Source of the DNA: Acidobacteriaceae bacterium
GTDB taxonomy: Bacteria > Acidobacteriota > Terriglobia > Bryobacterales > Bryobacteraceae
NCBI GenBank assembly: GCA_019245255.1
Contig: JAFARV010000014.1
Coordinates: 1 to 8,693 of the forward strand
DNA: 8,693 bases
Direction: 5' to 3'
A program made the translations under genes and the position numbers. The notes under the pieces were generated by a model. It saw only the letters and a list, made by a program, of their open reading frames with translations. It was not told the origin of the DNA and did not search any database. How positions within the stretch are numbered: the stretch's first letter is position 1; each line of letters begins with the position of its first letter. Shown one piece after another: positions 1 to 6,964 of the stretch.

Positions 1-1031
1 AGGGTCAGCTTCAGCCATAAAGGCAAACCGGCGCGGGTATTGATCAGGAATAGGGATGCGGGCATCTTGGTGAACATCGACGTGATGGTGCGCGAATTGA
101 AGACGAAGTTCGCCGTGCCGGTCCCCTGCACATTTGGGTATCCTCCGAGATCGCCGTAGATAGCGACACGAATCAGAAGCAACGCCGCCGTAGCGGACGT
201 GACGGCGTATAACAGCTTGCGCCAACGCGCTGCCGGCAACGTCAATCCGAGCGGCCGCGGAAGCAGAAACAATGCGGCAAGCAAAAGCGGGTAAGCATAC
301 GCAGCCTCCTTGGACAGAACACCCAGGCAGTATGCAGCGGTGCTGACCCAAACAGAACCCGCCAAGACGCGCTCCAACGCAAAGACCGTGAACGTCGCCG
401 CGAGTAAGTCGAAGCGGGCGCCGGGCCAGATCACGGCCTCGAATGCGCAAGGCAAAACGATGAAAGCGATTCCCGCCCATTTGGCTTCCTGGCTGCTCAA
501 GCCCAGCCGAAAGCCGAGCCGCGCTACGAGATATCCATTTAGTATCTGCAGCACAAAGCTCTGCACGTGATAGCCCCAAAGAACCGGTCCGAAGATTTGA
601 TTGTCCAGCCACAGCGACACGAAGCCGACGGGCCGATAGAATCCGTCAGTCTGCTTGTGGAGAAAGAAACTCCAGGGCGTAACGCCTGTGGTCAGAGCAC
701 GATGGGTCCAATCGAAGAAGTTCAGATTGACGGTAAGCGAAGTTGCGTAGACCGCGAGTATGAGAGCGAGGCTTACCGCCCAGAAAAACCAGCCCGGTCT
801 GAAAAGATCAGCGTCAACCATCTCGGCCGGCTTGTTTTCGCGTCCGGCCTGCAACGCGAGCCAAAGGAGAAACGCGCCGTTCAGGTACATTAGCGGCTTG
901 AAGAGGTAGGTAGCGACGAGATGGACTGGCCCGAGTCGAAAATCGTACTGGCCCAGAACGGAAAGGATAAGAAAGTTGAGCGCCGCAACAACAAAAGCAC
1001 TCAGTGCCGCGGTGCGGCAGACTCGAATCAC
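1..1031 (-). CDS. Polytopic membrane protein, GT-C/PMT-like glycosyltransferase, partial (C-terminus missing)
   Basis: The minus-strand frame is open from a GTG at 1031 to the window edge, giving 343 residues with no stop. An in-frame TGA lies just upstream of the GTG and no other start codon lies between them; the ribosome binding site is weak. Hydrophobic segments lie near residues 8-27, 38-60, 81-100, 185-202, 206-220, 244-258 and 273-291, so the protein is an integral inner-membrane protein. Several stretches match the pattern of bacterial membrane proteins related to PMT/TMTC mannosyltransferases: FYRPVGF at 131-137 followed by WGYH at 152-155, the WPGARFDLLA stretch at 202-211, and LSKEAAYAYP at 239-248. 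In GT-C enzymes the first extracytoplasmic loop carries an acidic catalytic residue; D107 is the candidate. A role in transferring sugar from a lipid-linked donor is an inference, and the acceptor is unknown. The gene is divergent from the methyltransferase at 1146, so a shared glycan or lipid pathway is possible. It could also be an uncharacterised membrane protein without transferase activity. Confidence 0.8.
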   Translation of the reverse strand, partial: MIRVCRTAALSAFVVAALNFLILSVLGQYDFRLGPVHLVATYLFKPLMYLNGAFLLWLALQAGRENKPAEMVDADLFRPGWFFWAVSLALILAVYATSLTVNLNFFDWTHRALTTGVTPWSFFLHKQTDGFYRPVGFVSLWLDNQIFGPVLWGYHVQSFVLQILNGYLVARLGFRLGLSSQEAKWAGIAFIVLPCAFEAVIWPGARFDLLAATFTVFALERVLAGSVWVSTAAYCLGVLSKEAAYAYPLLLAALFLLPRPLGLTLPAARWRKLLYAVTSATAALLLIRVAIYGDLGGYPNVQGTGTANFVFNSRTITSMFTKMPASLFLINTRAGLPLWLKLT

Positions 1032-1131
1032 CGACTCAGGGTAGCATCGGCCCGAAAAAGGCCGTCAGCGGGCCCACACTTGGCCGCTCTGTAAGATAGT
1101 TTCGGGGCGGTGGTTCTTTGCCCATTGCGTC

Positions 1132-1135
1132 AGGA
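1132..1135 (+). promoter_or_regulatory. Ribosome binding site for the methyltransferase TTG start
   Basis: AGGA sits 10 bases before a TTG at 1146. An in-frame TGA at 1137-1139 excludes any earlier start, and the next in-frame ATG lies 83 codons further on. This supports the TTG as the true start. Confidence 0.6.
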
Positions 1136-1145
1136 CTGATTACCT

Positions 1146-2177
1146 TTGCCCATTTACAAAGCAATCAAGGCTATTTTCCCTGACGGCACGAGGCGTCATG
1201 AATGGGTCGCCGGTCTTCTGCGGCCGCCCATTCCCGCGAAACTGAAGCAAAATCAGCGGGAACTACCGCCAGGAGGGGAACAGCGGCTGCAGGATTCGCT
1301 GATCCGCGATTTTTTCACCGACCGGTCCTATTATCCGGAGCCGCCCGAAATCTATCTCGCGACGCCAGTCGGACAGAACGATCTTCGTGATCACATGTTC
1401 GGCCGTCTCGAGTCGTTCCGGTCATCAGTAATTCCGTGGTTGAGCGCGGCCATGCCATTGCAACGTATGAAGGTGCTGGAGATCGGATGTGGCACCGGCG
1501 CTTCGACGGTCGCGTTGGCCGAGCAGGGTGCGGAGGTTTTTGGATTAGATGTCAGCGACGGGGCGCTCGCCGTTGGACGAGAACGCTTGAAGCTGTACGG
1601 ATTGCACGCGGACTTTGCAGCGGCGAATGCGGCGGAGTTTCCGAGCGTAATCGGCAATCGGCAGTTCGACTGCATCATCTATTTCGCCGTGCTCGAACAT
1701 ATGACGTGGCAGGAACGGCAGGCTTCGCTCTCGGCGGCGTGGCGGCATCTCCGCCCGGGACAGTATCTGGTTGTTATCGAGACACCGAACCGGTTGTGGT
1801 ACATGGACGACCACACATCGGGCGAACTCTTTTTTCACTGGATTTCAGATGAAGCTGCATTTGCATATTCGCGCCTGACAGAGCGTGAGATTTATAATCG
1901 GGCGTTCCGAGGTGAAATCACCGATGAACAACGGGTGTTACTCGCGCGCTGGGGACGCGGGGCAAGCTTTCACGATTTTGTCCTGGCATTCGACGTAGAA
2001 CCCGAGAAACTTCCAGTAGTTAGTTATCTGGGTGAGTTTCGGCGGCAGCGGCTTGCGAAGTTACGCGGCGTGAGCAAATACGAGCAAGTATTGCGCGAGC
2101 TGGCACCGAACCTGCACCCCGCGTTTCTTGGTTCCTATCTGGATGTCGTCTTTCGAAAAAACGGCGGGCGATTGTGA
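1146..2177 (+). CDS. Class I SAM-dependent methyltransferase
   Basis: The gene encodes 343 residues from a TTG start. The Rossmann-fold methyltransferase core occupies about residues 105-215. Motif I, the SAM-binding glycine loop, is LEIGCGTG at 111-118; the acidic end of strand 2 is LDVSD at 134-138; the post-motif AVLEHM at 181-186 is typical of Methyltransf_11/UbiE-like enzymes; and HLRPGQYLVVIETPN at 201-215 is the usual strand 5 region. A roughly 100-residue N-terminal extension and a 125-residue C-terminal region rich in aromatic residues (FFHWISDEAAFAY at 229-241) flank the core and probably determine the substrate, which I cannot name. No signal peptide is visible, so the protein is cytosolic. 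It is divergent from the GT-C-like membrane protein, which weakly suggests glycan or lipid modification. The last codons and the stop lie in a hairpin that also serves as terminator for the convergent phosphodiesterase gene. The methyltransferase call is secure; the substrate is not known. Confidence 0.92.
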   Translation: MPIYKAIKAIFPDGTRRHEWVAGLLRPPIPAKLKQNQRELPPGGEQRLQDSLIRDFFTDRSYYPEPPEIYLATPVGQNDLRDHMFGRLESFRSSVIPWLSAAMPLQRMKVLEIGCGTGASTVALAEQGAEVFGLDVSDGALAVGRERLKLYGLHADFAAANAAEFPSVIGNRQFDCIIYFAVLEHMTWQERQASLSAAWRHLRPGQYLVVIETPNRLWYMDDHTSGELFFHWISDEAAFAYSRLTEREIYNRAFRGEITDEQRVLLARWGRGASFHDFVLAFDVEPEKLPVVSYLGEFRRQRLAKLRGVSKYEQVLRELAPNLHPAFLGSYLDVVFRKNGGRL

Positions 2178-2187
2178 ACCGCCCGCT
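2156..2187 (-). terminator. Rho-independent terminator of the phosphodiesterase gene
   Basis: On the minus strand a perfect 7-bp GC stem (GCGGGCG pairing with CGCCCGC, plus-strand 2180-2186 and 2164-2170) encloses a 9-base loop. Two bases after the stem comes a run of six T (plus-strand A at 2156-2161). It begins 23 bases after the phosphodiesterase stop codon. The same bases encode the C-terminal KNGGRL and stop codon of the convergent methyltransferase. In the plus direction the stem is followed only by TATTT, so it may act weakly on that strand too. Confidence 0.8.
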
Positions 2188-2209
2188 ATTTCGGGAAACG
2201 GCGCGATGG

Positions 2210-3979
2210 TTACTTACCGAACTGAATCGCCGGAAGTATTGAAGTACCTTCCTTCTGCACGGCTTCCAGGCTGTTGGGATCCAACCCGAGTGCGGTCAGA
2301 ATCGTTGGCGCCACCTGCGCAGTCTGAACTTCGGCTGTCACAGTGCTCGCAGACAAGGATGGATTCGAGAGCAGAAGCATCACATTCGTATCATCGTGCG
2401 CGAAGCCGCCGTGCTCCTCCTGCTTCTTGGTGCTGCCCGTGTAGATCACGCCTACATTCGGTGTAATGATTATGTCCGGAGTCCTCGGGTCACCGTCGGG
2501 CGGAAGGCCTGGTCTGTCAATCATCGACTGCACGCTCCGTCCGTAGTAGATCTGACCGAGGCCGACTTCTGAAGCGTGGGACTCGAGCAGACCGACCGCC
2601 TTAACGGTGTCGCTGCCTGGTGCAAGCCAGATCAATGAAACATCGTCTTCTGTCGGGCCGATGCCGTTTGCGTTCAGGGGCGATTCTGAATCGGGAATGT
2701 AGCCCGGCAGATCGGTGGCAATCAGTGTTGTGGGACTGGTTCCATTTGTGCCGGAGTGCCCCGGAATGGGCAAGAAGCGGTTCGGATCGATCGGCGACTG
2801 TCCATGTTTCGCCGTAATGACGATCAGTGTCGAGTCATACAAACCGCGGTCCTGCAGGTGCTCAACCATCCTCCCGATTGACTTGTCGACAAACTCGATT
2901 TCCGTCACGAGTGCGGCGGAAGGCGTACCCTCAGCGTCCAGATATCCGCCCTTCACATTGCCTTCGATGAGCTTTTGTCCGACGCTGACGGCCTGGAAGT
3001 TCATGCCGAAGATGGTGGGAACTTTGGTGGATGCTGTCCCGAGGTGATTCTTGCCGGCGATTTCGTGCAGGATCGCTTGTACCTTCAGCGTGTCGTAGCA
3101 GCGTATGTCGAAGAAGCTGTCCGTCCACGCGCCGACTCCTTTGGATAGGTCGAGGCTGGCGCAGGACTCGCCGAGCGGCGTTTTGATGCCTGCAACAGCG
3201 GCCTGATTCGAGGCCATCGTGATGTCGGAATTGATTTCGGGGCCATAGAAATCGTCGAGGTTTGACCCGTTGCCTGGTCCCGACACCGACGCGTATGCCG
3301 GATGTTTATCAGACCATGCCGTGTAGCCGCCCTTCTGGTGAATGACTCCAAAGATCGTATTGGTGCGGAGGAAGTTCCACGGATATACCGGGTTGCAATT
3401 GTTAAATGGGTCGCGGATCAACTTCTTGGGGTCGATGGACGCAATGCCGCCATCAGTTGGAGCTGCTCCAGGCGCGCCGCCGTTGAGTAAGTTCTGGTTG
3501 AGGTCGATTCCTTCCTCGTATTCGGTTGTGGTTCCGTTATGCACGCCGACCGTGCAAGTCCCACCCGCGAGTCCATTACCGGTAGTGATTTGCGGCGGAG
3601 CAAGGCTACGGTCGTATGCTACGTCGTAATAGACTCCGAAGCTGCGCGGAGAACCGCCGCTGACGATCGCAGTTAGTCCCGGGAAAGAATCGGATGGTTT
3701 CGACGTGCTCGCGTTTCGATAGCTGATTCCCGTCGCGCCCAACAGGGCCAGATTCGGGCAGTAAGGGCTGCCGTCGTTCGCCCCGGGAATGCCCCGCGCA
3801 CAGTTGATAAAGTCGACGGCGTGCATGCCGTCGATGCTGATCAGCAGGACGTGCTTAATTTTGCCACTGGCGAGATCCTCGACGCCGTTTTGAATCGGCG
3901 CTGCTGCTGCAGTCAGCGCACCGGCCGCGAAGGCGGCCAACAACACTTTGTTGATTGACAACGAAGTAACAACCTCCAT
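2210..3979 (-). CDS. Exported type I phosphodiesterase / alkaline-phosphatase-superfamily protein
   Basis: The gene encodes 589 residues from an ATG at 3979, with AAGGA six bases upstream (3986-3990). A signal peptide of about 27 residues ends in a run of alanines, so the protein is exported. It resembles the Phosphodiest family (nucleotide pyrophosphatase/phosphodiesterase), whose members cleave phosphodiester or phosphomonoester bonds with two metal ions. VLLISIDGMH at 44-53 supplies the first metal-binding Asp, D50. PSDSFPGLTAIVSGG at 95-109 matches the nucleophile loop, with S98 at the usual Thr/Ser position. HGGFAHDDTNVMLL at 523-536 supplies the late His ligand, H523. The two middle metal motifs are altered: where the family normally has Asp-x-x-Gly-His this protein reads VSVGQ (331-335), and where it normally has Ser-Asp-His-Gly it reads AKHG (390-393). 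Six cysteines in the mature part fit a periplasmic protein. It lies 107 bp downstream of the PEP-CTERM gene on the same strand and may be co-transcribed with it. The superfamily is confident; the substrate and even the catalytic competence are open. Confidence 0.88.
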   Translation of the reverse strand: MEVVTSLSINKVLLAAFAAGALTAAAAPIQNGVEDLASGKIKHVLLISIDGMHAVDFINCARGIPGANDGSPYCPNLALLGATGISYRNASTSKPSDSFPGLTAIVSGGSPRSFGVYYDVAYDRSLAPPQITTGNGLAGGTCTVGVHNGTTTEYEEGIDLNQNLLNGGAPGAAPTDGGIASIDPKKLIRDPFNNCNPVYPWNFLRTNTIFGVIHQKGGYTAWSDKHPAYASVSGPGNGSNLDDFYGPEINSDITMASNQAAVAGIKTPLGESCASLDLSKGVGAWTDSFFDIRCYDTLKVQAILHEIAGKNHLGTASTKVPTIFGMNFQAVSVGQKLIEGNVKGGYLDAEGTPSAALVTEIEFVDKSIGRMVEHLQDRGLYDSTLIVITAKHGQSPIDPNRFLPIPGHSGTNGTSPTTLIATDLPGYIPDSESPLNANGIGPTEDDVSLIWLAPGSDTVKAVGLLESHASEVGLGQIYYGRSVQSMIDRPGLPPDGDPRTPDIIITPNVGVIYTGSTKKQEEHGGFAHDDTNVMLLLSNPSLSASTVTAEVQTAQVAPTILTALGLDPNSLEAVQKEGTSILPAIQFGK

Positions 3980-4086
3980 CTGTTTTCCTTACCTCGGTCT
4001 ACGTTACAGAACGGTGACGATTCTGAAAAAATAACGGTCTCAGCTCGTCATCCCGGCGCAAGGCCGCACAGATCGCAGCGAGTGCG

Positions 4087-5145
4087 CTACCGGGCGCGCC
4101 GTCGGCGAGCGAACAGTCCCAGTGCGATTCCGCACAGGGCGATGCCGATAGTCGAGGGTTCCGGGACGGCCGCCACAAACTCTATACCGTGAAGACTCTG
4201 GCCAGTCATGATGGGCGTAATTACACCCGTGGACGGGTTTACGCTTCCGAACTCATCGCCGACATCTACATAGAGCGAGGTGCTCGAGAGACCGCTAGCG
4301 GAAAGGGCGTAAACAACGTTCGCTCCAGTATCGGTCAGATAGAAGGTCCCAGACGACGCCGTCGGATAAATGCTGTCGTCAGGGTTGCCGATCGTGGTTC
4401 CGGGCGCAGCAACGAGTTTGAGAGATGTTGCCGTCTGGTTTGCCTGGCCAGGGTTCGTAATAAACGTGAGCGCGCCGTCACCCTCACCGGTTTCCACCAG
4501 GCCTCCTGTGGGCGTTGACTTCAGGGAATCGGGATCCGTAAGCAGAAGGCCGTTTCCCGTAAGAACAGTGCTGAACGTGATGGGTGACGACGGCGTCGAG
4601 TTATCGAGCTTCACGAGAACGGGATCGCTGGCGGTGTTGGGATTGGTAAGGCTCAAATAGACGTTGTTTCCGAGAAACGCCACATCATCGAAACCGCGCG
4701 AACCAGAGATGGCGGTATATGCTGCGCTATACGTGAAGGTTGACGTCGCTTTAGTTGCGGGATTGATGATGGTCAGCTGCGAATTCGCATCCTGGTTCTG
4801 AAGCGCCCACACCAACCCGGTGTTCGGATTGTATTTCAGACCGTCAACTGAGCCGGCAATTGTGTACTGGTTCTGCATCGTTCCAGTCATGCTGTACTGC
4901 ACGATAGTGCCGGCACCCGAGAAATTGGTTGACGGGGCTGCGTTGCCGTACTCCACCCATAAGGAGCCTCCGCCGTATGTTACGGAGTCCGCCCCGGTGC
5001 CATGGACCGCGGCGCCTGAGGCGAAAACGGTAGGCGTCGAGAAAGAAGCGCTGAGCGCGGCGCTGTGAACTCCAAGTAAGGCTGCGGTGCAGACCGCGAG
5101 ACGATTGAGCAAGAAACGCGAATTCCGTTCAGTTCGAGACTTCAA
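4087..5145 (-). CDS. PEP-CTERM sorting domain protein with beta-propeller-like body
   Basis: The preferred start is TTG at 5145, giving 352 residues, because AAGGA lies six bases upstream at 5152-5156 and the product then starts with a standard basic N-terminus followed by a hydrophobic core. The frame is open to another TTG at 5214, which would add 23 residues ahead of the signal peptide and is less likely. The signal peptide runs to about residue 33 (AALSA). The body, about 34-325, is rich in Ser, Thr, Gly and Asn and contains loosely repeated units such as YNPNTGLVWAL, LGNNVYLSL and SGTFYLTDTGANVVYAL, which suggest a beta-propeller of NHL/SMP-30-like type. Residues 327-352 are a PEP-CTERM signal: VPEP, a hydrophobic helix, then RRRRAR. 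Such proteins are processed by an exosortase and placed on the cell surface or in exopolysaccharide. No exosortase is present in the window. It may share a transcript with the downstream phosphodiesterase. A binding or scaffold role is inferred; no catalytic motif is seen. Confidence 0.88.
   Translation of the reverse strand: MKSRTERNSRFLLNRLAVCTAALLGVHSAALSASFSTPTVFASGAAVHGTGADSVTYGGGSLWVEYGNAAPSTNFSGAGTIVQYSMTGTMQNQYTIAGSVDGLKYNPNTGLVWALQNQDANSQLTIINPATKATSTFTYSAAYTAISGSRGFDDVAFLGNNVYLSLTNPNTASDPVLVKLDNSTPSSPITFSTVLTGNGLLLTDPDSLKSTPTGGLVETGEGDGALTFITNPGQANQTATSLKLVAAPGTTIGNPDDSIYPTASSGTFYLTDTGANVVYALSASGLSSTSLYVDVGDEFGSVNPSTGVITPIMTGQSLHGIEFVAAVPEPSTIGIALCGIALGLFARRRRAR
4090..4167 (-). other. 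PEP-CTERM sorting signal (coding segment)
   Basis: This segment encodes the last 26 residues: VPEPSTIGIAL, a short hydrophobic span ending LGLFA, and the basic tail RRRRAR. The order Pro-Glu-Pro, transmembrane helix, Arg cluster is the defining exosortase recognition pattern. Confidence 0.93.
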
Positions 5146-5151
5146 GTTGTT

Positions 5152-5156
5152 TCCTT
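5152..5156 (-). promoter_or_regulatory. Ribosome binding site deciding the TTG start of the PEP-CTERM gene
   Basis: AAGGA on the minus strand lies six bases before the TTG at 5145. The phosphodiesterase gene downstream has the same AAGGA at the same spacing. The longer alternative start at 5214 shows no comparable site. Confidence 0.7.
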
Positions 5157-5385
5157 TCTTCTCTTCCGAAGTTGAATTGCAATACGCAGGGAGCAGGAAG
5201 CCGGAGGCACGCAAGATCCCTCAATTCGCAAATACTCGATGGAAGTAACAAACTGATGAACTGATGGTCAGGTATTTCTCACGATCGCAGCGAAGCGTGG
5301 GCATCCTAACGGCTGCCTGTCAACCTTTCCCGCACGGATGCGTTTGGGAGACGAAGACCAGCAGGTTCTTCGGAGATCACGCGAG

Positions 5386-5390
5386 AGGGG
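5386..5390 (+). promoter_or_regulatory. Ribosome binding site deciding the ATG start of the phosphoesterase
   Basis: AGGGG (within GAGAGGGG, 5383-5390) lies seven bases before the ATG at 5398. Starting there puts a clean signal peptide, MKFLLRLVLA, at the N-terminus. The earlier in-frame ATG at 5338 would put 20 mostly charged residues in front of it and has no evident binding site. Confidence 0.7.
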
Positions 5391-5397
5391 CAATCTG

Positions 5398-6858
5398 ATG
5401 AAATTTCTATTGCGGCTAGTTCTGGCCTGTAGCGTCGGGGCCGGCATGCTGTGTGCGCAAAGTGCAATTGTGGCAGCACCGAGTATCGTGCCGTTCAGGC
5501 ACGTGGTGGTGATTTTTCAAGAGAATCGGACACCCGACAATCTCTTCCAAGGCCTGTGTTCGTTTCCGTATGGCACGGCGGAGTCGTGCAGTAGCACGCC
5601 CAGTTCTTCGCAGTACGACATTCAGACGAGTCACTGGGCAAATCGGAAGTCCTCAACTGGATTTACCAACCCGACTCCAGTGGCACTCGCGAATGCATAC
5701 GACCTGAGTCATGCGCACAGCGCGTTTGTGGCGATGTGCGATGTGGACCCCGTAACCGGTAAGTGCAAGATGGATGGCGCCATAAACATATCATGCGGCG
5801 GAACGTGCCCGCCACAGCCGCAGTACAAGTTTGTGGACAATTCGAAGGGCCTGGTGAATCCGTATCTGGAGCTAGCGACCCAGTATGGGTGGGCGAATTA
5901 CATGTTCCAGACGAACCAGGGTCCGAGCTTCCCGGCGCATCAATTCATCTTTGGCGGCACCTCAGCGCCAAGCGCGGCCGATGACGCAGCGGGGATCTTT
6001 GCAGCTGAAAACATGTCGAATGCAGATGCAAGAGGCGATGCCGGCTGTATTGCCGGTAAGGGTACGACGGTACAACTCGTCAATGCGGCGGGTGTTGAAG
6101 ACCCGAAGGATCGTATTTATCCCTGTTTTGAACACAAGACGATTCCCGACGTGTTGCCGGCTAAGGTAAGTTGGCGTTATTACGCGCCGAGCGCAGGTTC
6201 GATCTGGACCGCTCCCAATGCGATCAGCCACATCTGCGAGTCAAGCGGCTTTGGCGGCGAGTGTCTCGGCGCGGAATGGGCGAAGAATGTCGATTTAACT
6301 CCCAGCGACGTTCTGATCGACATCGCAAATTGCAATTTGCGTAACTTGAGCTGGGTGATTCCTACAGGGGCGAATTCAGATCATGCCAGGGCCAACGATG
6401 GCGGCGGACCTTCGTGGGTAGCAGCAATTGTGAACGCGATCGGCGAAAGTTCTTCCTGCGATGGCGGCGCCGGGTATTGGAAGGACACGGCAATCCTGAT
6501 CACGTGGGACGATTGGGGCGGCTGGTACGACCATGTGCCTCCGCACATTCTTCCGCACCCGCAAGGTGGATATCAGTTGGGATTCCGGGTACCGCTGATT
6601 GTTGTTTCCGCACATACGCCGGCGCGTTACATCAACAACGATCCGCATGACTTTGGCACGCTGTTACGGTTTATCGAGAGCAACTTCAGTGTGCGAGAAG
6701 GCGCCTTGAACTTTGCGGATGCACGCGCAGACACCGATCTTGGGCGTTTCTTCAATTTCAATGCTCCGGCACGCAAATTCAACCACATTTCGGCGCTGAT
6801 ACCGGCAAGCTTTTTTATCAACGACAAGCGGCCGGCAACCGATCCGGATGATGAGTAA
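5398..6858 (+). CDS. Exported phosphoesterase, phospholipase C / acid phosphatase family
   Basis: The product is 486 residues from the ATG at 5398. Residues 1 to about 20 form a signal peptide, so the enzyme acts in the periplasm or outside the cell. It belongs to the phosphoesterase family that includes bacterial non-haemolytic phospholipases C and AcpA-like acid phosphatases, which hydrolyse phosphate esters at a metal centre. The family's N-terminal signature is HVVVIFQENRTPDNLF at 35-50, with E42-N43 at the active site. SFPAHQFIFGGTSAP at 177-191 carries H181, SDH at 327-329 matches the usual mid-protein motif, and WDDWGGWYDHVPPH at 370-383 corresponds to the classical D-E-x-G-G-x-x-D-H-V block with Asp in place of Glu. 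LGFRVPLIVVS at 394-404 and LLRFIESNF at 422-430 are the standard C-terminal blocks. Twelve cysteines in the mature protein, an even number, suggest disulfides. The family is certain; whether it prefers phospholipids or phosphomonoesters cannot be told. It is divergent from the PEP-CTERM gene. Confidence 0.93.
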   Translation: MKFLLRLVLACSVGAGMLCAQSAIVAAPSIVPFRHVVVIFQENRTPDNLFQGLCSFPYGTAESCSSTPSSSQYDIQTSHWANRKSSTGFTNPTPVALANAYDLSHAHSAFVAMCDVDPVTGKCKMDGAINISCGGTCPPQPQYKFVDNSKGLVNPYLELATQYGWANYMFQTNQGPSFPAHQFIFGGTSAPSAADDAAGIFAAENMSNADARGDAGCIAGKGTTVQLVNAAGVEDPKDRIYPCFEHKTIPDVLPAKVSWRYYAPSAGSIWTAPNAISHICESSGFGGECLGAEWAKNVDLTPSDVLIDIANCNLRNLSWVIPTGANSDHARANDGGGPSWVAAIVNAIGESSSCDGGAGYWKDTAILITWDDWGGWYDHVPPHILPHPQGGYQLGFRVPLIVVSAHTPARYINNDPHDFGTLLRFIESNFSVREGALNFADARADTDLGRFFNFNAPARKFNHISALIPASFFINDKRPATDPDDE

Positions 6859-6964
6859 CGGCCGGGTAGTGTGCCGGGTTAGAGAATCGTTGGTAATGGG
6901 CGGCGTATGTGGGACCGCTGTAGGTTCGCGGCCGCCCCACCACAATAACAGTACGATCTGAGTA

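Larger units (their letters stand above)
5146..5397. promoter_or_regulatory. Divergent intergenic region between PEP-CTERM and phosphoesterase genes
   Basis: These 252 bases must hold the promoters for both divergent genes. A tandem direct repeat of the octamer AACTGATG lies at 5251-5258 and 5259-5266, near the middle, and could be an operator. I found no -35/-10 pair I would defend on either strand, no sigma-54 GG/GC pair, and no Pho box (a single CTGTCAA at 5317-5323 has no partner 11 bases away). Assignment as a control region rests on gene orientation. Confidence 0.45.

Noticed and set aside
310..893. Two plus-strand ORFs of 86 and 108 residues near the window start
   Set aside because: They overlap a continuous minus-strand membrane-protein frame whose translation shows hydrophobic helices and family-like motifs. 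The plus-strand products look like no protein family and are low-complexity shadows.
4065..4086. Short hairpin just after the PEP-CTERM stop (CGCAC/GTGCG)
   Set aside because: Only 5 bp with a 12-base loop and no adjacent T tract on the minus strand; the nearest T6 is over 30 bases away. Insufficient for a terminator, so co-transcription with the phosphodiesterase remains possible.
4072..5293. Repeated 11-mer GATCGCAGCGA at 4071-4081 and 5283-5293
   Set aside because: Two copies 1.2 kb apart, with no extension beyond 11 bases and no symmetry; easily coincidental.
5317..5323. CTGTCAA resembling a Pho-box half-site upstream of the phosphoesterase
   Set aside because: No second half-site at the required 11-base spacing on either side, so phosphate control cannot be claimed.
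5319..5324. Perfect TTGACA on the minus strand as a -35 box for the PEP-CTERM gene
   Set aside because: The hexamer 17 bases downstream reads CCACGC, which has no resemblance to a -10 box.
5338..5397. Earlier ATG at 5338 as the phosphoesterase start
   Set aside because: It would add 20 charged residues before a clear signal peptide and has no ribosome binding site; the ATG at 5398 has GAGAGGGG at proper spacing.
6898..6940. Inverted repeats after the phosphoesterase stop (GGGCGGC 6898-6904 with GCCGCCC 6931-6937; GTGGG 6909-6913 with CCCAC 6936-6940)
   Set aside because: Two mutually exclusive GC stems with long loops and no T-run afterwards. Complementarity like this is common in GC-rich DNA, so I do not call a terminator.
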